DNA of 38,183 nucleotides from Clostridium sp. (GCF_018372875.1 NZ_JAHAIF010000056.1:1-38183), one strand, 5' to 3'; counted from the first letter of the stretch, positions 1-8,213 are shown. The notes: a model not told the origin generated them from the sequence alone. Program-made: numbers and translations.

Positions 1-102
1 AATTTCCTTACCTTAAGTAAGAAGGGAATAGATATTTATTTTTCTGTGACTTGGAGCTTGCGACGGAACAAGCAAAATAAATATCCGCTACACCTTTTTT
101 AT
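1..102. repeat. Right part of a dispersed hairpin repeat (copy C)
   Basis: Positions 1-14 and 72-102 match 26985-26998 and 27005-27035 exactly (14/14 and 31/31). Between them this copy carries 57 bases where the other has 6. The extra segment supplies the left arm of a 12-bp perfect stem (31-42 with 74-85), with an inner 5-bp stem (56-60 with 69-73). No gene covers it, and the left end is cut by the window edge. It could be a structured RNA element or a small non-autonomous mobile element; the sequence alone does not decide. Confidence 0.6.
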
Positions 103-148
103 TTTGGTATTATTGTAAGTATTAAAGAAATAATTATTAAATTACGTT

Positions 149-190
149 GAAGACTAGGATGAAGTAAGTATCCTAGTCTTCTATTTTATT
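149..190 (+). terminator. Rho-independent terminator of a gene left of the window
   Basis: A perfect 12-bp stem (149-160 with 170-181), a 9-nt loop and a T-rich tail. No gene in the window lies upstream, so it probably ends a transcript that enters from the left edge. The rest of 190-430 is AT-rich with no gene that I can see. Confidence 0.75.
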
Positions 191-434
191 CATAAAAGGA
201 TAAAAGACTATTCTTGTTTGATAATTAATATTGCCTTGGTAAAAGTTATATATATGTAATTATTATTACAATTTAATTACAAAAATAAAATTGCAACAAT
301 AGGAAAATGTAAAATTTTTAAATATTTATATAAAATATTTAAAAATTACTAAATCAGTATTATTGTAACTATTAATAAATTAAACAATAACGCTTACATA
401 GTAAAAATGTATAAATTATAATTATCAGCAAAAG

Positions 435-462
435 TTGACTAAATATTCCATATAAATATAAT
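435..462 (+). promoter_or_regulatory. Probable sigma-A promoter of the Spo0E-like gene
   Basis: TTGACT (435-440) and TATAAT (457-462) are separated by 16 bp and lie 36 bp before the start codon of the small gene. The match is good but the spacer is 1 bp short of ideal. Confidence 0.55.
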
Positions 463-497
463 TAATAATGATAAACTAAAGGAGGATGAAGATTTAG

Positions 498-662
498 ATG
501 GAAGAGATCCGTGAAGAATTAGGTATAATTGTTGGGGACCTATACATCAAATATGGAGGGACAGAAGAAATTTTAAAATTAAATAGTATTTTAGATACTC
601 TTGTATTATTAGAGATGAAAGAAATTAATAAGGACATTTGTGAGCTACAGACATCCGTTTAA
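498..662 (+). CDS. Spo0E-like aspartyl-phosphate phosphatase
   Basis: A 54-residue protein, too short for many gene callers. Its size, charged two-helix pattern and a Leu-Asp core in a Ser-Ile-Leu-Asp context (residues 30-33) fit the Spo0E family, whose usual signature is SQELD. Members of that family dephosphorylate Spo0A~P and so hold back sporulation; they act in the cytoplasm. A GGAGGA ribosome site sits 11 nt before the ATG and a sigma-A-type promoter lies just upstream. A terminator follows, so it is probably monocistronic. The departure from the exact signature is common in clostridial relatives, but activity on Spo0A is inferred, not visible. Confidence 0.75.
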   Translation: MEEIREELGIIVGDLYIKYGGTEEILKLNSILDTLVLLEMKEINKDICELQTSV

Positions 663-674
663 GATATTTGTTTA

Positions 675-718
675 GAGTTAGTTAGTAGATTCAATCTATT
701 TACTAGCTCATTTTTTTA
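675..718 (+). terminator. Terminator after the Spo0E-like gene
   Basis: Imperfect 16-bp stem (675-690 with 693-708, a few wobble or mismatched pairs) followed by seven Ts. Confidence 0.6.
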
Positions 719-808
719 TTTATTAAATGAAAAATGAATTAAATATATGAAATTGTACAAGATAAATTGTAATAGGTTTTAATCTAAAAGTAATAAGGAG
801 GAAAAAAA

Positions 809-1555
809 GTGAAATATAGAGTAAGGCGATCTTTATTATTTTCTTTAGGTATGCTTATTTTAATCTTTATGCTTGGTACAAGTGTTCCTAGTGTTAAAGT
901 TTTTAATATAGAGGAACAAACTTATAATGAAGATTATGCTAATAAAAAAATTATATATCTAACTTTTGATGATGGACCAAGTTCTAAGATAACGGATGGG
1001 GTGTTGGAGGTATTAAAAGAAAAGGATGTAAAAGCAACATTTTTTCTTATTGGAAATCAAATAAAAGATAGAGAAGATGTAGTAAAAAGAATTCATAATG
1101 AAGGTCATGGTATAGGCTTACATACATATAATCATAAATTTAAGTATGTTTATCGTAATGAGGATACATTTATAAAAGAGATGGTAGAATGTAGGAATGA
1201 GATAAATAGAGTAGTTGGAGTCTCTCCTAATATAATTAGATTTCCAGGAGGCAGCTACAAACACTTAAGTAAACAGTTTTTAGCTAAGTTGCATGATGAT
1301 AACTTTAAAGTTTATGATTGGAACTTAGATAATACAGATGGAATGAATCAAAAGCTTGATCCTAATGTTTTATATAAGAAAGCTATTAAGGGAAGCGAAA
1401 ATTTACATCCTATAATACTACTTATGCATTGCACAGATATGAATAAAAATACTTACAAAGCCCTTCCAGATATAATAGATTATTATAAGAATGAAGGATA
1501 TCAATTTAGAATTATAGATGAAAACACACCAGAGATGTATTTTAGGATTAAATAA
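809..1555 (+). CDS. Polysaccharide deacetylase (NodB domain), membrane-anchored or secreted
   Basis: A 248-residue carbohydrate esterase family 4 protein. An N-terminal hydrophobic segment (about residues 8-24) after three basic residues is a signal peptide or anchor, so the enzyme works outside the membrane. The NodB motifs are complete: TFDDGP (52-57, catalytic and metal Asp), HTYNH (105-109, metal His pair), RFPGG (144-148), a YDWN-type motif 4 (169-172) and LLMH (204-207, catalytic His). The family removes N-acetyl groups from peptidoglycan or other GlcNAc polymers; PgdA/PdaA-like peptidoglycan deacetylase is most likely. The GTG start is set by an AAGGAGG site 8 nt upstream. A terminator follows directly, so it is a single-gene unit. 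The exact substrate cannot be read from sequence. Confidence 0.88.
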   Translation: MKYRVRRSLLFSLGMLILIFMLGTSVPSVKVFNIEEQTYNEDYANKKIIYLTFDDGPSSKITDGVLEVLKEKDVKATFFLIGNQIKDREDVVKRIHNEGHGIGLHTYNHKFKYVYRNEDTFIKEMVECRNEINRVVGVSPNIIRFPGGSYKHLSKQFLAKLHDDNFKVYDWNLDNTDGMNQKLDPNVLYKKAIKGSENLHPIILLMHCTDMNKNTYKALPDIIDYYKNEGYQFRIIDENTPEMYFRIK

Positions 1556-1560
1556 GATAG

Positions 1561-1601
1561 AAAAAGTACCGCATTATTAAAGTATATGCAGTACTTTTTT
1601 A
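1561..1601 (+). terminator. Terminator after the deacetylase gene
   Basis: Nine-base-pair outer stem (1561-1569 with 1591-1599), an inner 4-bp stem and a T-rich end, starting 6 nt after the stop codon. Confidence 0.75.
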
Positions 1602-1641
1602 TCTGAAAATGGGCTTTAAAAACTTGTATTAAGAAGCAAAG

Positions 1642-2019
1642 TTATATTTTTAATTTTAAATAAAGTATTACTCTCAGTATTACAACTAAGCTCTCAATAA
1701 TATGGAAGGCTAGCCACACACCAGTTATGCCTGATAATACAGATAGTAGAAAAGCCATAGAAATTATAACCATTCATCCCCTTAATAAAGAAATAATTTG
1801 AGCTAGGAGGGCTTTTTTCCATACAACTAAAAACATAGGAAGAATAATATTAAATCCTACAAATATTACAGCTATAAAATAAAGCTTTAAGCCGTCTGTT
1901 GTAATACTTTGTAATACAAGATTATTTTCATTATTAAATATTTTAACAATTAGGTCTGCTAAGAAAAATATAATTAGATAGAGTATGCATGAAATAATAG
2001 AAGTCAAAAAAATATAAAA
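1642..2019 (-). pseudogene. MATE-family multidrug efflux remnant (C-terminal part only)
   Basis: Read on the minus strand, about 126 codons resemble the last third of a MATE transporter: hydrophobic helices, an IISLLRG segment, then MAFLLS, GVWLAF and a terminal helix. One in-frame TGA (complement of 1774-1776) splits the reading frame right after IISLLRG, and it continues in frame to a TAA at 1642-1644. The N-terminal two thirds (12 helices are normal for MATE) are absent. The 5' end runs into the terminator of the regulator gene at 2071. This is a dead gene fragment. The open stretch that starts at 2052 uses an ATG inside that terminator and is not a credible start. Confidence 0.72.
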
Positions 2020-2056
2020 AATATGTGGATGGTAAACAATGTTGTTAACCATCCAC
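2003..2056 (-). terminator. Terminator of the large XRE regulator gene
   Basis: Arms 2025-2039 and 2042-2056 pair at 14 of 15 positions with a 2-nt loop. On the minus strand a T-rich tract follows. It lies 14 nt after the stop codon at 2071. Confidence 0.7.
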
Positions 2057-2070
2057 TATGTTAAGTATTT

Positions 2071-3546
2071 TTATAAATTTTTTAAAAAGTCAGCTACATA
2101 TATTTTTGATTTAAATTTTTCTGGTGTATTTAAGTATAGATTCTCTAGTAAGAGTGAAACAGAATTAACTAAAGGAGTATTAGTAGTAAATTTAAAATCT
2201 AAAAAATTATTATTATTATTAACAACTAAAAATTCATTTTTTTTGCACCAACAATAAAATAAATTATTGTTAAATTTTGATATATCGGGAATAAGACAAA
2301 TGTTATAATAGTCAGTATTTAATAAATAATCTATTAAACAAGATATATGTCTTTTAAACTGTTCCTTGGTAAGAATTAGTTTTGGTGCAATCTCTGATAT
2401 ACTTTCATATATAATAGTTTCTTTCTTTGAAAATTCTATAAGATCATTAATAGAGTAAAAATCTATATTAAAAAAGTTAGGATTCTTATACAATGAATTC
2501 TTAATAGATTTAAAACAATTGAAATAAAATTCCCTATCTATTTCATTATCAACTGAATTACAAAGTATTTCGTAATATAATTCATCGGTCATTATAGATG
2601 TTAGAGGAAAAGAACTACAGTTATAATAAGAATGTTTAATAGAATTTTTATTAGGTAGTTGAATGCTATTAACCTCAAATTTATCCAATATTTCAGAAAT
2701 ACTTATATTGTAGAAAGTTGGGTATGATCTAGAAAGCATATTTTTACCCCATACTGCATAAAATTTTATGCTAATTGGATCCTTAAATAGAGTACTATAA
2801 AACTGTGGTTCATTGTCAACTATTTGGCTTGAAGACATAAATACTCCATCATGCTCCATTATGTGAAAAGAATAATTGTAATAATTATCAAGAGAATCAA
2901 CGAAATGAGAAAAATTACAATTTTTATGATTTATTAATGGAGATAAATATACTCCTAGCTTTAAACTATTGCTATTTGAATATACAAAGTCCAAATGACA
3001 GCCCATATCTAAGAGCATTAAAGTTTTTTTTAACCATTCATTTCTGAAATCTTTATTATCCATCATTAAATCTAATGTCTTACAAAATACAAATAATAAA
3101 CTCTGAGGTTTTCCATATGAAATAGCAGAGTTCAGAAAATTAAGAATTCCTAAAAGTGAGTTTTTTTCATCATCATAAATTGATATTGTAGTTGAATATG
3201 TAGATCCATTATTAATAAGATTGCTATTAATTTGTTCGTAGTTATTAATATCATCAAAGATGAATTTTTTTATTGAAGCTATTAATGAAGAAGTATTACC
3301 TAATGAATTGTTAGGTATATGGTAAATTGATGAAAATAACCTTTCAAGAAATTCAATTTCTAACTCTTTATTTCTTTCAATTAAAAAATAAATAGCATTA
3401 TCAAAGTAAGCGGCATTAGTATCTATTTTCCTTGAACCATTTTTCCATTTACTTACTAAGCTTCTATCTACATTTAGAGCTTGTGCCATTTTTGAAGGGG
3501 AAACCTTTAAACTTTTTAATAAATAGCTAAATCCATTAGAATACAC
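2071..3546 (-). CDS. Large orphan regulator with N-terminal XRE-type HTH
   Basis: A 491-residue protein. The first 60 residues look like a Cro/C1-type helix-turn-helix (segment SPSKMAQALNVDRSLVSKWK), so the protein probably binds DNA. The remaining 430 residues match no family I recognise; they are rich in Asn, Ser and aromatic residues, have no obvious membrane segment, and lack visible TPR periodicity. An upstream in-frame ATG at 3576 would add ten residues, but a GGAGG site lies 7 nt before the GTG at 3546, which I prefer. It is transcribed away from the phosphorelay operon at 3828, sharing a 281-bp intergenic region, so it may control that operon; this is inference from position only. Confidence 0.7.
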   Translation of the reverse strand: MYSNGFSYLLKSLKVSPSKMAQALNVDRSLVSKWKNGSRKIDTNAAYFDNAIYFLIERNKELEIEFLERLFSSIYHIPNNSLGNTSSLIASIKKFIFDDINNYEQINSNLINNGSTYSTTISIYDDEKNSLLGILNFLNSAISYGKPQSLLFVFCKTLDLMMDNKDFRNEWLKKTLMLLDMGCHLDFVYSNSNSLKLGVYLSPLINHKNCNFSHFVDSLDNYYNYSFHIMEHDGVFMSSSQIVDNEPQFYSTLFKDPISIKFYAVWGKNMLSRSYPTFYNISISEILDKFEVNSIQLPNKNSIKHSYYNCSSFPLTSIMTDELYYEILCNSVDNEIDREFYFNCFKSIKNSLYKNPNFFNIDFYSINDLIEFSKKETIIYESISEIAPKLILTKEQFKRHISCLIDYLLNTDYYNICLIPDISKFNNNLFYCWCKKNEFLVVNNNNNFLDFKFTTNTPLVNSVSLLLENLYLNTPEKFKSKIYVADFLKNL

Positions 3547-3671
3547 CTTATATCCTCCATTATATAAAATAGTCAAAATTACATTATAAGGTAAATATAA
3601 GATATTATCAATATATTAATAGACAATAGTTGACAAAATACCTTTTTATTTTATAGAATTAAGTGTATAAA

Positions 3672-3715
3672 TTGTGAAAAATTAGCACTCTTAATTTCAC
3701 AAAGTGTCACAGTGA
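3672..3715. promoter_or_regulatory. Paired inverted repeats in the regulator/phosphorelay intergenic region
   Basis: TTGTGAAA (3672-3679) and TTTCACAA (3695-3702) form a perfect 8-bp inverted repeat with a 15-nt spacer. TCAC-A-GTGA (3707-3715) follows at once. A TATAAT (3755-3760) lies downstream towards the HD-GYP gene, though no good -35 box is seen. This looks like a protein-binding region. The binding protein is unknown; the divergent XRE regulator is one candidate. Confidence 0.4.
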
Positions 3716-3827
3716 ATAAAAATGACAAAGGTTTAATGAAAAGTTTATTTTTAATATAATCTTAATAATTACTAATAACTTTATGGATATTTTGGAGGAA
3801 GTTGCTTTGTAGAGTAAGGAGAATAGT

Positions 3828-4859
3828 ATGAAAGAATTCAGTTTATTTTATATAGATGATTGCAAAATTAATCATGATGTTATTTCAGCATTTTTAAGTA
3901 ATATGGATATTAGTGTTGAATACTTTTATGATGCAATAACAGCTCTAGACCACATTAACTTAAGAAGACCTGATATTATTATTGTTGATTATATAATGCC
4001 TAAAATGAATGGACTAGAATTTATTAAGAAGATTAGGAGTCTTGATATAAAGATACCTATTATTTTAATTACTGCTGCTAGTGATGAGTCTATAAAGTTG
4101 AAAGCACTAGAAAGTGGGGCTACAGAGTTTTTGTATCTGCCATTTAATAGATATGAGTTTATGATGAGAGTAAAGAATTTATTAGAATTAATAAAATATC
4201 AAAGAAAAGTTGAAAATAAAGCTTTGGTATTAGCTCGTGGAATAAAAGAAGCTACTAAAAGTATTATAGAACGTGAAAAAGAAACTTTAGAAGTATTAGT
4301 AGAAACGGCTAAAAAAAAGGATTCAGATACTGGAAACCATGTTGTAAGAGTAGCTAAGTATTCAAAATTATTAGCAAGAGCTGTAGGTATGAGTGAAGAA
4401 GAGCAAGAAGAAATATATTATGCAGCACAATTACATGATTTGGGTAAAGTTGGAATAAGTGATCGGATAATAAATAAAAGCGGGCAATTAACATTAGAAG
4501 AGTTTGAAGTAATGAAAACTCATACAATAATAGGATATGATATATTGAAAAATCGTAGCAGTAAATATTTAAAAAAAGGAAGTATAGTAGCTTTATCTCA
4601 TCATGAAAGATATGATGGATTAGGATATCCAAATGGATTAAAGGGGAATGAGATACCTATTGAAGGAAGAATAGTAGCCATAGCAGACGTGTTTGATGCG
4701 TTATTAATGAAAAGAAGTTATAAAAATAGTTGGTCTATTGAAGAGGCAATAGATTACATAAAAGGAAAAAGAGGAACTCAGTTTGATCCTTATTTAGTTG
4801 ATATATATATAGATAATATTGAAGAAATAAGGAGAATTAGTTATGAATTTAAAGATTAA
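3828..4859 (+). CDS. Response regulator with HD-GYP output (c-di-GMP phosphodiesterase)
   Basis: 343 residues. An N-terminal receiver domain (about 1-120) has the acidic pair D10/D11, phospho-acceptor D54 and T82. A linker helix follows, then an HD-GYP domain (about 150-335) with H171, HD at 203-204, H232, HH at 258-259, DGLGYP at 263-268 and a conserved D287. All expected metal ligands are present, so hydrolysis of c-di-GMP in the cytoplasm is likely. One oddity: the receiver's conserved Lys before Pro-Phe is Leu (L104), which may alter phosphorylation-dependent switching. It is the first gene of the phosphorelay operon, with an AAGGAG site before the ATG. The next gene starts inside its 3' end (17-bp overlap). 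Confidence 0.9.
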   Translation: MKEFSLFYIDDCKINHDVISAFLSNMDISVEYFYDAITALDHINLRRPDIIIVDYIMPKMNGLEFIKKIRSLDIKIPIILITAASDESIKLKALESGATEFLYLPFNRYEFMMRVKNLLELIKYQRKVENKALVLARGIKEATKSIIEREKETLEVLVETAKKKDSDTGNHVVRVAKYSKLLARAVGMSEEEQEEIYYAAQLHDLGKVGISDRIINKSGQLTLEEFEVMKTHTIIGYDILKNRSSKYLKKGSIVALSHHERYDGLGYPNGLKGNEIPIEGRIVAIADVFDALLMKRSYKNSWSIEEAIDYIKGKRGTQFDPYLVDIYIDNIEEIRRISYEFKD

Positions 4860-6930
4860 ATCCAATAATTATTGGATGAAAGGAATTTTTTTTATTGGAG
4901 TTTTTTCTATTCTAATACTAATTTCTATATCTTATATATCAATAGTAAAATTAAATCTAAATTTCAATGGGAAAAAATATATAAGGTCTATATCTGAAGC
5001 ACAACTTAGTTTGGTAGAAAATAAATTTGAGACAAGTGTTCAATCGTTATATCTTTTATCAGATTTTATGGAGATATATAGTCAAGAAACTAATAAAGAT
5101 AAAAAAAATAATCTATTGAATGATATATTAGTAGATACTAAATTTTATGATATTGGATTTATTAATTTAAATGGAGATGTAGTAACTGATAATAATTATG
5201 ATGTTAAAAATAAAAAGTTTTTCCATGAGATTATAAATGGAGAAAAATACTATTTTGAATATGAATTTGATGAACAAATTAATGAATACATATTTTACAT
5301 AGCTATACCTACATACCAAGATAAAAAGCTTACAGGAGTTCTTTTTGCTAAAGAGAGAGTTAGTGAAATAGAAGGATATGAAAGTTATGAGGAAGATGCT
5401 AGTGAATTAGATAGATATATTGTACATTCTGATGGAACTATTATTTATAAAGATGATTCTAGTAGTTTTGAAACTGGAGAAAATTTATTCAATGAATTAA
5501 AGAACTATAATAAGATTAATGAAATTTTAGATATACAAGACAAAATAAAAAATAAACAAAGTACAATTAACTTGTTAAATTATATAGATGAAACTAAAGT
5601 TTTGAGTATTTATCCCATTAAATATACAGAAGATTTTTATTCTATTATAGCTGTTGATTATAAATCTATTGAGAACAGTGCTATTGGTATTGAAAAAGGA
5701 AGTTTTATTTTAATAGCACTATTTTTATTTTTGACAGGATTTAGTTTGTTTGTATCACTAATATATATGGAAAAAAATAAGGAATTAAAAGAAGAAAATT
5801 ATAGAAAGAAAAGATTTTTATCTAATATTAGTCATGAGATAAGAACACCAATGAATGGAGTTATTGGTTCTGTAGAGTTAGCTTTAAAGAATAAAGATAA
5901 TAAAGAAAAGTTACATTATTATTTGAATAATACACTAATTGCATCTAATAATTTATTAAATTTACTTAATGATTTATTAACCATGACTAAAGGAAAATTA
6001 GGTGAAATTAGATTATATGAGGAATGTGTAAGAGTTAGAGAAATAATTCAAAAGGTAAACTCAATAGTTTTACCAATTTTAGAGCAAAAGAAAAAAAGAT
6101 ATACCATAGATATAAGTTCTTTAGAAGATATTAGCGTAATATGTGATGAAAATAAGATAGTACAGATATTAATTAATTTAATTATTAATTCATCAAAGTT
6201 TACTGAAGAGAATGGAAAAATCCATTTATCTATTAGACTTATAAAAATTAAATCTAATAACATCGGAAAATTTGTATTTTCAGTGCAAGATAATGGAATA
6301 GGGATGACAAAAGAATTTATGCATAAGATGTTTCTTCCTTTCACTCAAGCAGATGAGTTTAATTCTAAACATAATGGAGGAGCAGGTTTAGGGTTATCAA
6401 TAACAAAATCAATTGTGGATTTAATGGGAGGAGAAATTGAAGTAAAAAGTGAATTATCCAATGGAACTAGCTTTGATATTACATTACCATTAAAAATTGT
6501 AGATTCTAATCTTATAAATGTAAGTTGTCACAAAAACTTTTCTAATATAGGACAAGGTAAAAGAGTATTGCTTGCTGAAGATGATGAGATAAGTAGAATT
6601 ATAGAATGTGAACTTTTAAATAGCCTGGGATTTGAGGTGGATGCTACTATTAATGGAAAAGAAGCATATAAAAAGTTTATTGATTCAGATAAGGATTATT
6701 ATGATCTTATACTAATTGACCATATAATGCCGGAAATGAATGGCTATAAGTGCTGTAATAAAATACGTAATAGTAATCATTGCAATGCAGAAAGTATTAT
6801 AATATTCGGTATGACAGCAGGTTCATTAAATAAAGGAGAGAAGTTAATTAGTAAATCAGGAATAAATGATTATTTAACTAAGCCAATTAATAAAAATTTA
6901 TTTATAGAAAAGTTAGAAAAATATTTTTAG
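4843..6930 (+). CDS. Hybrid sensor histidine kinase with extracytoplasmic sensor and C-terminal receiver
   Basis: 695 residues. Membrane helix 1 (about 15-36), an extracellular region of about 250 residues that looks like a Cache/PAS-type sensor, and helix 2 (287-309). Then a HisKA domain with H331 in SHEIRTPMNG, an HATPase domain (N-box around 445-450, DNGIG 483-487, GAGLGLSI 513-520) and a receiver domain (about 573-693; D580/D581, acceptor D626, T658, K680). It has no HPt domain of its own; that is encoded by the next gene. Its start overlaps the HD-GYP gene and has its own AAGGAG site. By family knowledge it autophosphorylates H331, passes phosphate to D626 and then to the separate HPt. 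The signal it senses is unknown. Confidence 0.92.
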   Translation: MNLKIKSNNYWMKGIFFIGVFSILILISISYISIVKLNLNFNGKKYIRSISEAQLSLVENKFETSVQSLYLLSDFMEIYSQETNKDKKNNLLNDILVDTKFYDIGFINLNGDVVTDNNYDVKNKKFFHEIINGEKYYFEYEFDEQINEYIFYIAIPTYQDKKLTGVLFAKERVSEIEGYESYEEDASELDRYIVHSDGTIIYKDDSSSFETGENLFNELKNYNKINEILDIQDKIKNKQSTINLLNYIDETKVLSIYPIKYTEDFYSIIAVDYKSIENSAIGIEKGSFILIALFLFLTGFSLFVSLIYMEKNKELKEENYRKKRFLSNISHEIRTPMNGVIGSVELALKNKDNKEKLHYYLNNTLIASNNLLNLLNDLLTMTKGKLGEIRLYEECVRVREIIQKVNSIVLPILEQKKKRYTIDISSLEDISVICDENKIVQILINLIINSSKFTEENGKIHLSIRLIKIKSNNIGKFVFSVQDNGIGMTKEFMHKMFLPFTQADEFNSKHNGGAGLGLSITKSIVDLMGGEIEVKSELSNGTSFDITLPLKIVDSNLINVSCHKNFSNIGQGKRVLLAEDDEISRIIECELLNSLGFEVDATINGKEAYKKFIDSDKDYYDLILIDHIMPEMNGYKCCNKIRNSNHCNAESIIIFGMTAGSLNKGEKLISKSGINDYLTKPINKNLFIEKLEKYF

Positions 6931-6963
6931 TAAATACTTAGGTATAATTGAGGGGAATGAATA

Positions 6964-7320
6964 ATGAAATTAAGGTTTATATGTTATACAGATGCAATGA
7001 TAAGATTACAAGGAGATAAGGTATTGTTTCTTAACTTGCTGAAAAAGTTCAGTGAGAGTTATGGTGAGTATATTAATGAGATAGAATCTTTAATCAATAG
7101 TTCTGATTATATGGAGGCATATGAAGTTACGCATTTAATTAAAGGAACTGCTGCTAATCTAAGCATGAAAAATTTAGAGTTTGTAAGTGACAAACTTTGT
7201 TATGCATTAAGTAATGCCGATAAAATTGATATTGAAGTTTATTTAAGTAACTTTAAAAGAGAGTTCATGTGTGTTTTAGATGAAGTAAAGGAGTATTTAA
7301 GTGTTGGAGGTAACTTATGA
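6964..7320 (+). CDS. Free-standing histidine phosphotransfer (HPt) protein
   Basis: 118 residues, a single four-helix HPt domain. The segment RLQGDKVLFLNLLKKF near the start and THLIKGTAANLS around residues 56-67 are typical; H57 is the expected phospho-histidine, followed by K60 and G61. It should shuttle phosphate between the receiver of the hybrid kinase and the response regulators on either side. It lies 33 bp after the kinase gene and overlaps the next gene by 4 bp (ATGA). Free HPt proteins are uncommon in clostridia, where kinases usually act directly on their regulators. Confidence 0.87.
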   Translation: MKLRFICYTDAMIRLQGDKVLFLNLLKKFSESYGEYINEIESLINSSDYMEAYEVTHLIKGTAANLSMKNLEFVSDKLCYALSNADKIDIEVYLSNFKREFMCVLDEVKEYLSVGGNL

Positions 7321-8096
7321 AGAATGTTTTATTTTTGCTAAATAACTTACAGGGATATGTGCATATAATTCGTGAATTAATGGACTCTAATATCAATGTT
7401 AATATAATTAGCGCTTATAATACTCAGATTATTTCAGCTTTACCTAAGGATTTTTATGAAATAATAATTGTTGAAGATATTAATGAAAATAATTTTTCAC
7501 TTAATTGTGCCAAGTTATTGAAAAGAACATGTAAGGAAAGTGATATAATACTAATTTCTGATAATAAGGGAGTTTACTTAGATACAGAAATAACAAAAAT
7601 AATATCAAAAAAATTTTTTTTAGAGAGGTATAGAAAAGTACTAGAGTCATGCAAAATTAAATGGGTAGAGAATATTGATAATTCTAAAATAGAAATTAAT
7701 AATTTTATTGAAGAAAATAAGAATGTTATTATAGTTGATGATGATTCAATATCATTAGCTATATTAGATAATATTCTAACTGTAGAGGGATATAATGTAG
7801 AGCATTTTGATTCAGCAAATGATGCTATAAGATATATAAGTTTTATTGAAAATAGTAAAAAGAAAGTAGATTTATTTATTTTAGACTTAATTATGCCTAA
7901 TATAGATGGTTTTAAGCTATTAAAGAAAATACGAGAATATAATAATTTTAGAAATATTCCAATATTAATTGTGTCATCAATAAGTGATAAAAGAGTGGTA
8001 GCGCAAGCGGCTAAATATGGGGTAAGTGGATATATATTAAAACCGTTTAATAGGATTGATGTTAAAAATAAAATAAAATCAGTAATAAATCAATAG
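7317..8096 (+). CDS. Response regulator: degenerate N-terminal domain plus C-terminal receiver, no output domain
   Basis: 259 residues. The C-terminal receiver (about 136-257) is complete: D141-D143, acceptor D190 in FILDLIMP, S220, and K242 before Pro-Phe. The N-terminal 110 residues have an alternating strand/helix pattern like a receiver but lack its acidic pocket, so they look like a degenerate or pseudo-receiver. There is no DNA-binding or enzymatic output, so it may be a phosphate sink, a Spo0F-like relay element or a protein-interaction regulator. A GGAGG site precedes the ATG, and the start overlaps the HPt stop, implying translational coupling. It ends the operon before a strong hairpin. 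Confidence 0.85.
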   Translation: MKNVLFLLNNLQGYVHIIRELMDSNINVNIISAYNTQIISALPKDFYEIIIVEDINENNFSLNCAKLLKRTCKESDIILISDNKGVYLDTEITKIISKKFFLERYRKVLESCKIKWVENIDNSKIEINNFIEENKNVIIVDDDSISLAILDNILTVEGYNVEHFDSANDAIRYISFIENSKKKVDLFILDLIMPNIDGFKLLKKIREYNNFRNIPILIVSSISDKRVVAQAAKYGVSGYILKPFNRIDVKNKIKSVINQ

Positions 8097-8101
8097 ATTT
8101 A

Positions 8102-8134
8102 ATAAAAGGAGTAGTTTAATACTACTCCTTTTAT
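8102..8134. terminator. Terminator of the phosphorelay operon
   Basis: A perfect 14-bp stem (8102-8115 with 8121-8134) with a 5-nt loop, starting 5 nt after the stop codon. The T-run is inside the stem, so it could work in both directions. Confidence 0.8.
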
Positions 8135-8148
8135 AGTAAGTGTATAAA

Positions 8149-8157
8149 TGATATAAT
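8149..8157 (+). promoter_or_regulatory. Possible extended -10 promoter of the LevR-type gene
   Basis: TGATATAAT fits an extended -10 box and lies 57 bp before the start codon. No good -35 element is visible because that stretch lies in the preceding terminator. Confidence 0.35.
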
Positions 8158-8213
8158 CTCTATGTAAATATTTACTTTATGTTTATAGCAAAAGATAATA
8201 GGGGTGTAATAAT

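Noticed and set aside
1774..2052. Separate 92-residue membrane protein on the minus strand
   Set aside because: Its ATG lies in the terminator of the upstream regulator, and the same frame continues past its stop with MATE family sequence, so it is part of a pseudogene.
3577..3827. c-di-GMP (GEMM) riboswitch before the HD-GYP gene
   Set aside because: Looked for because of the c-di-GMP gene; no GEMM core motif or tetraloop receptor pattern is present, only short inverted repeats.
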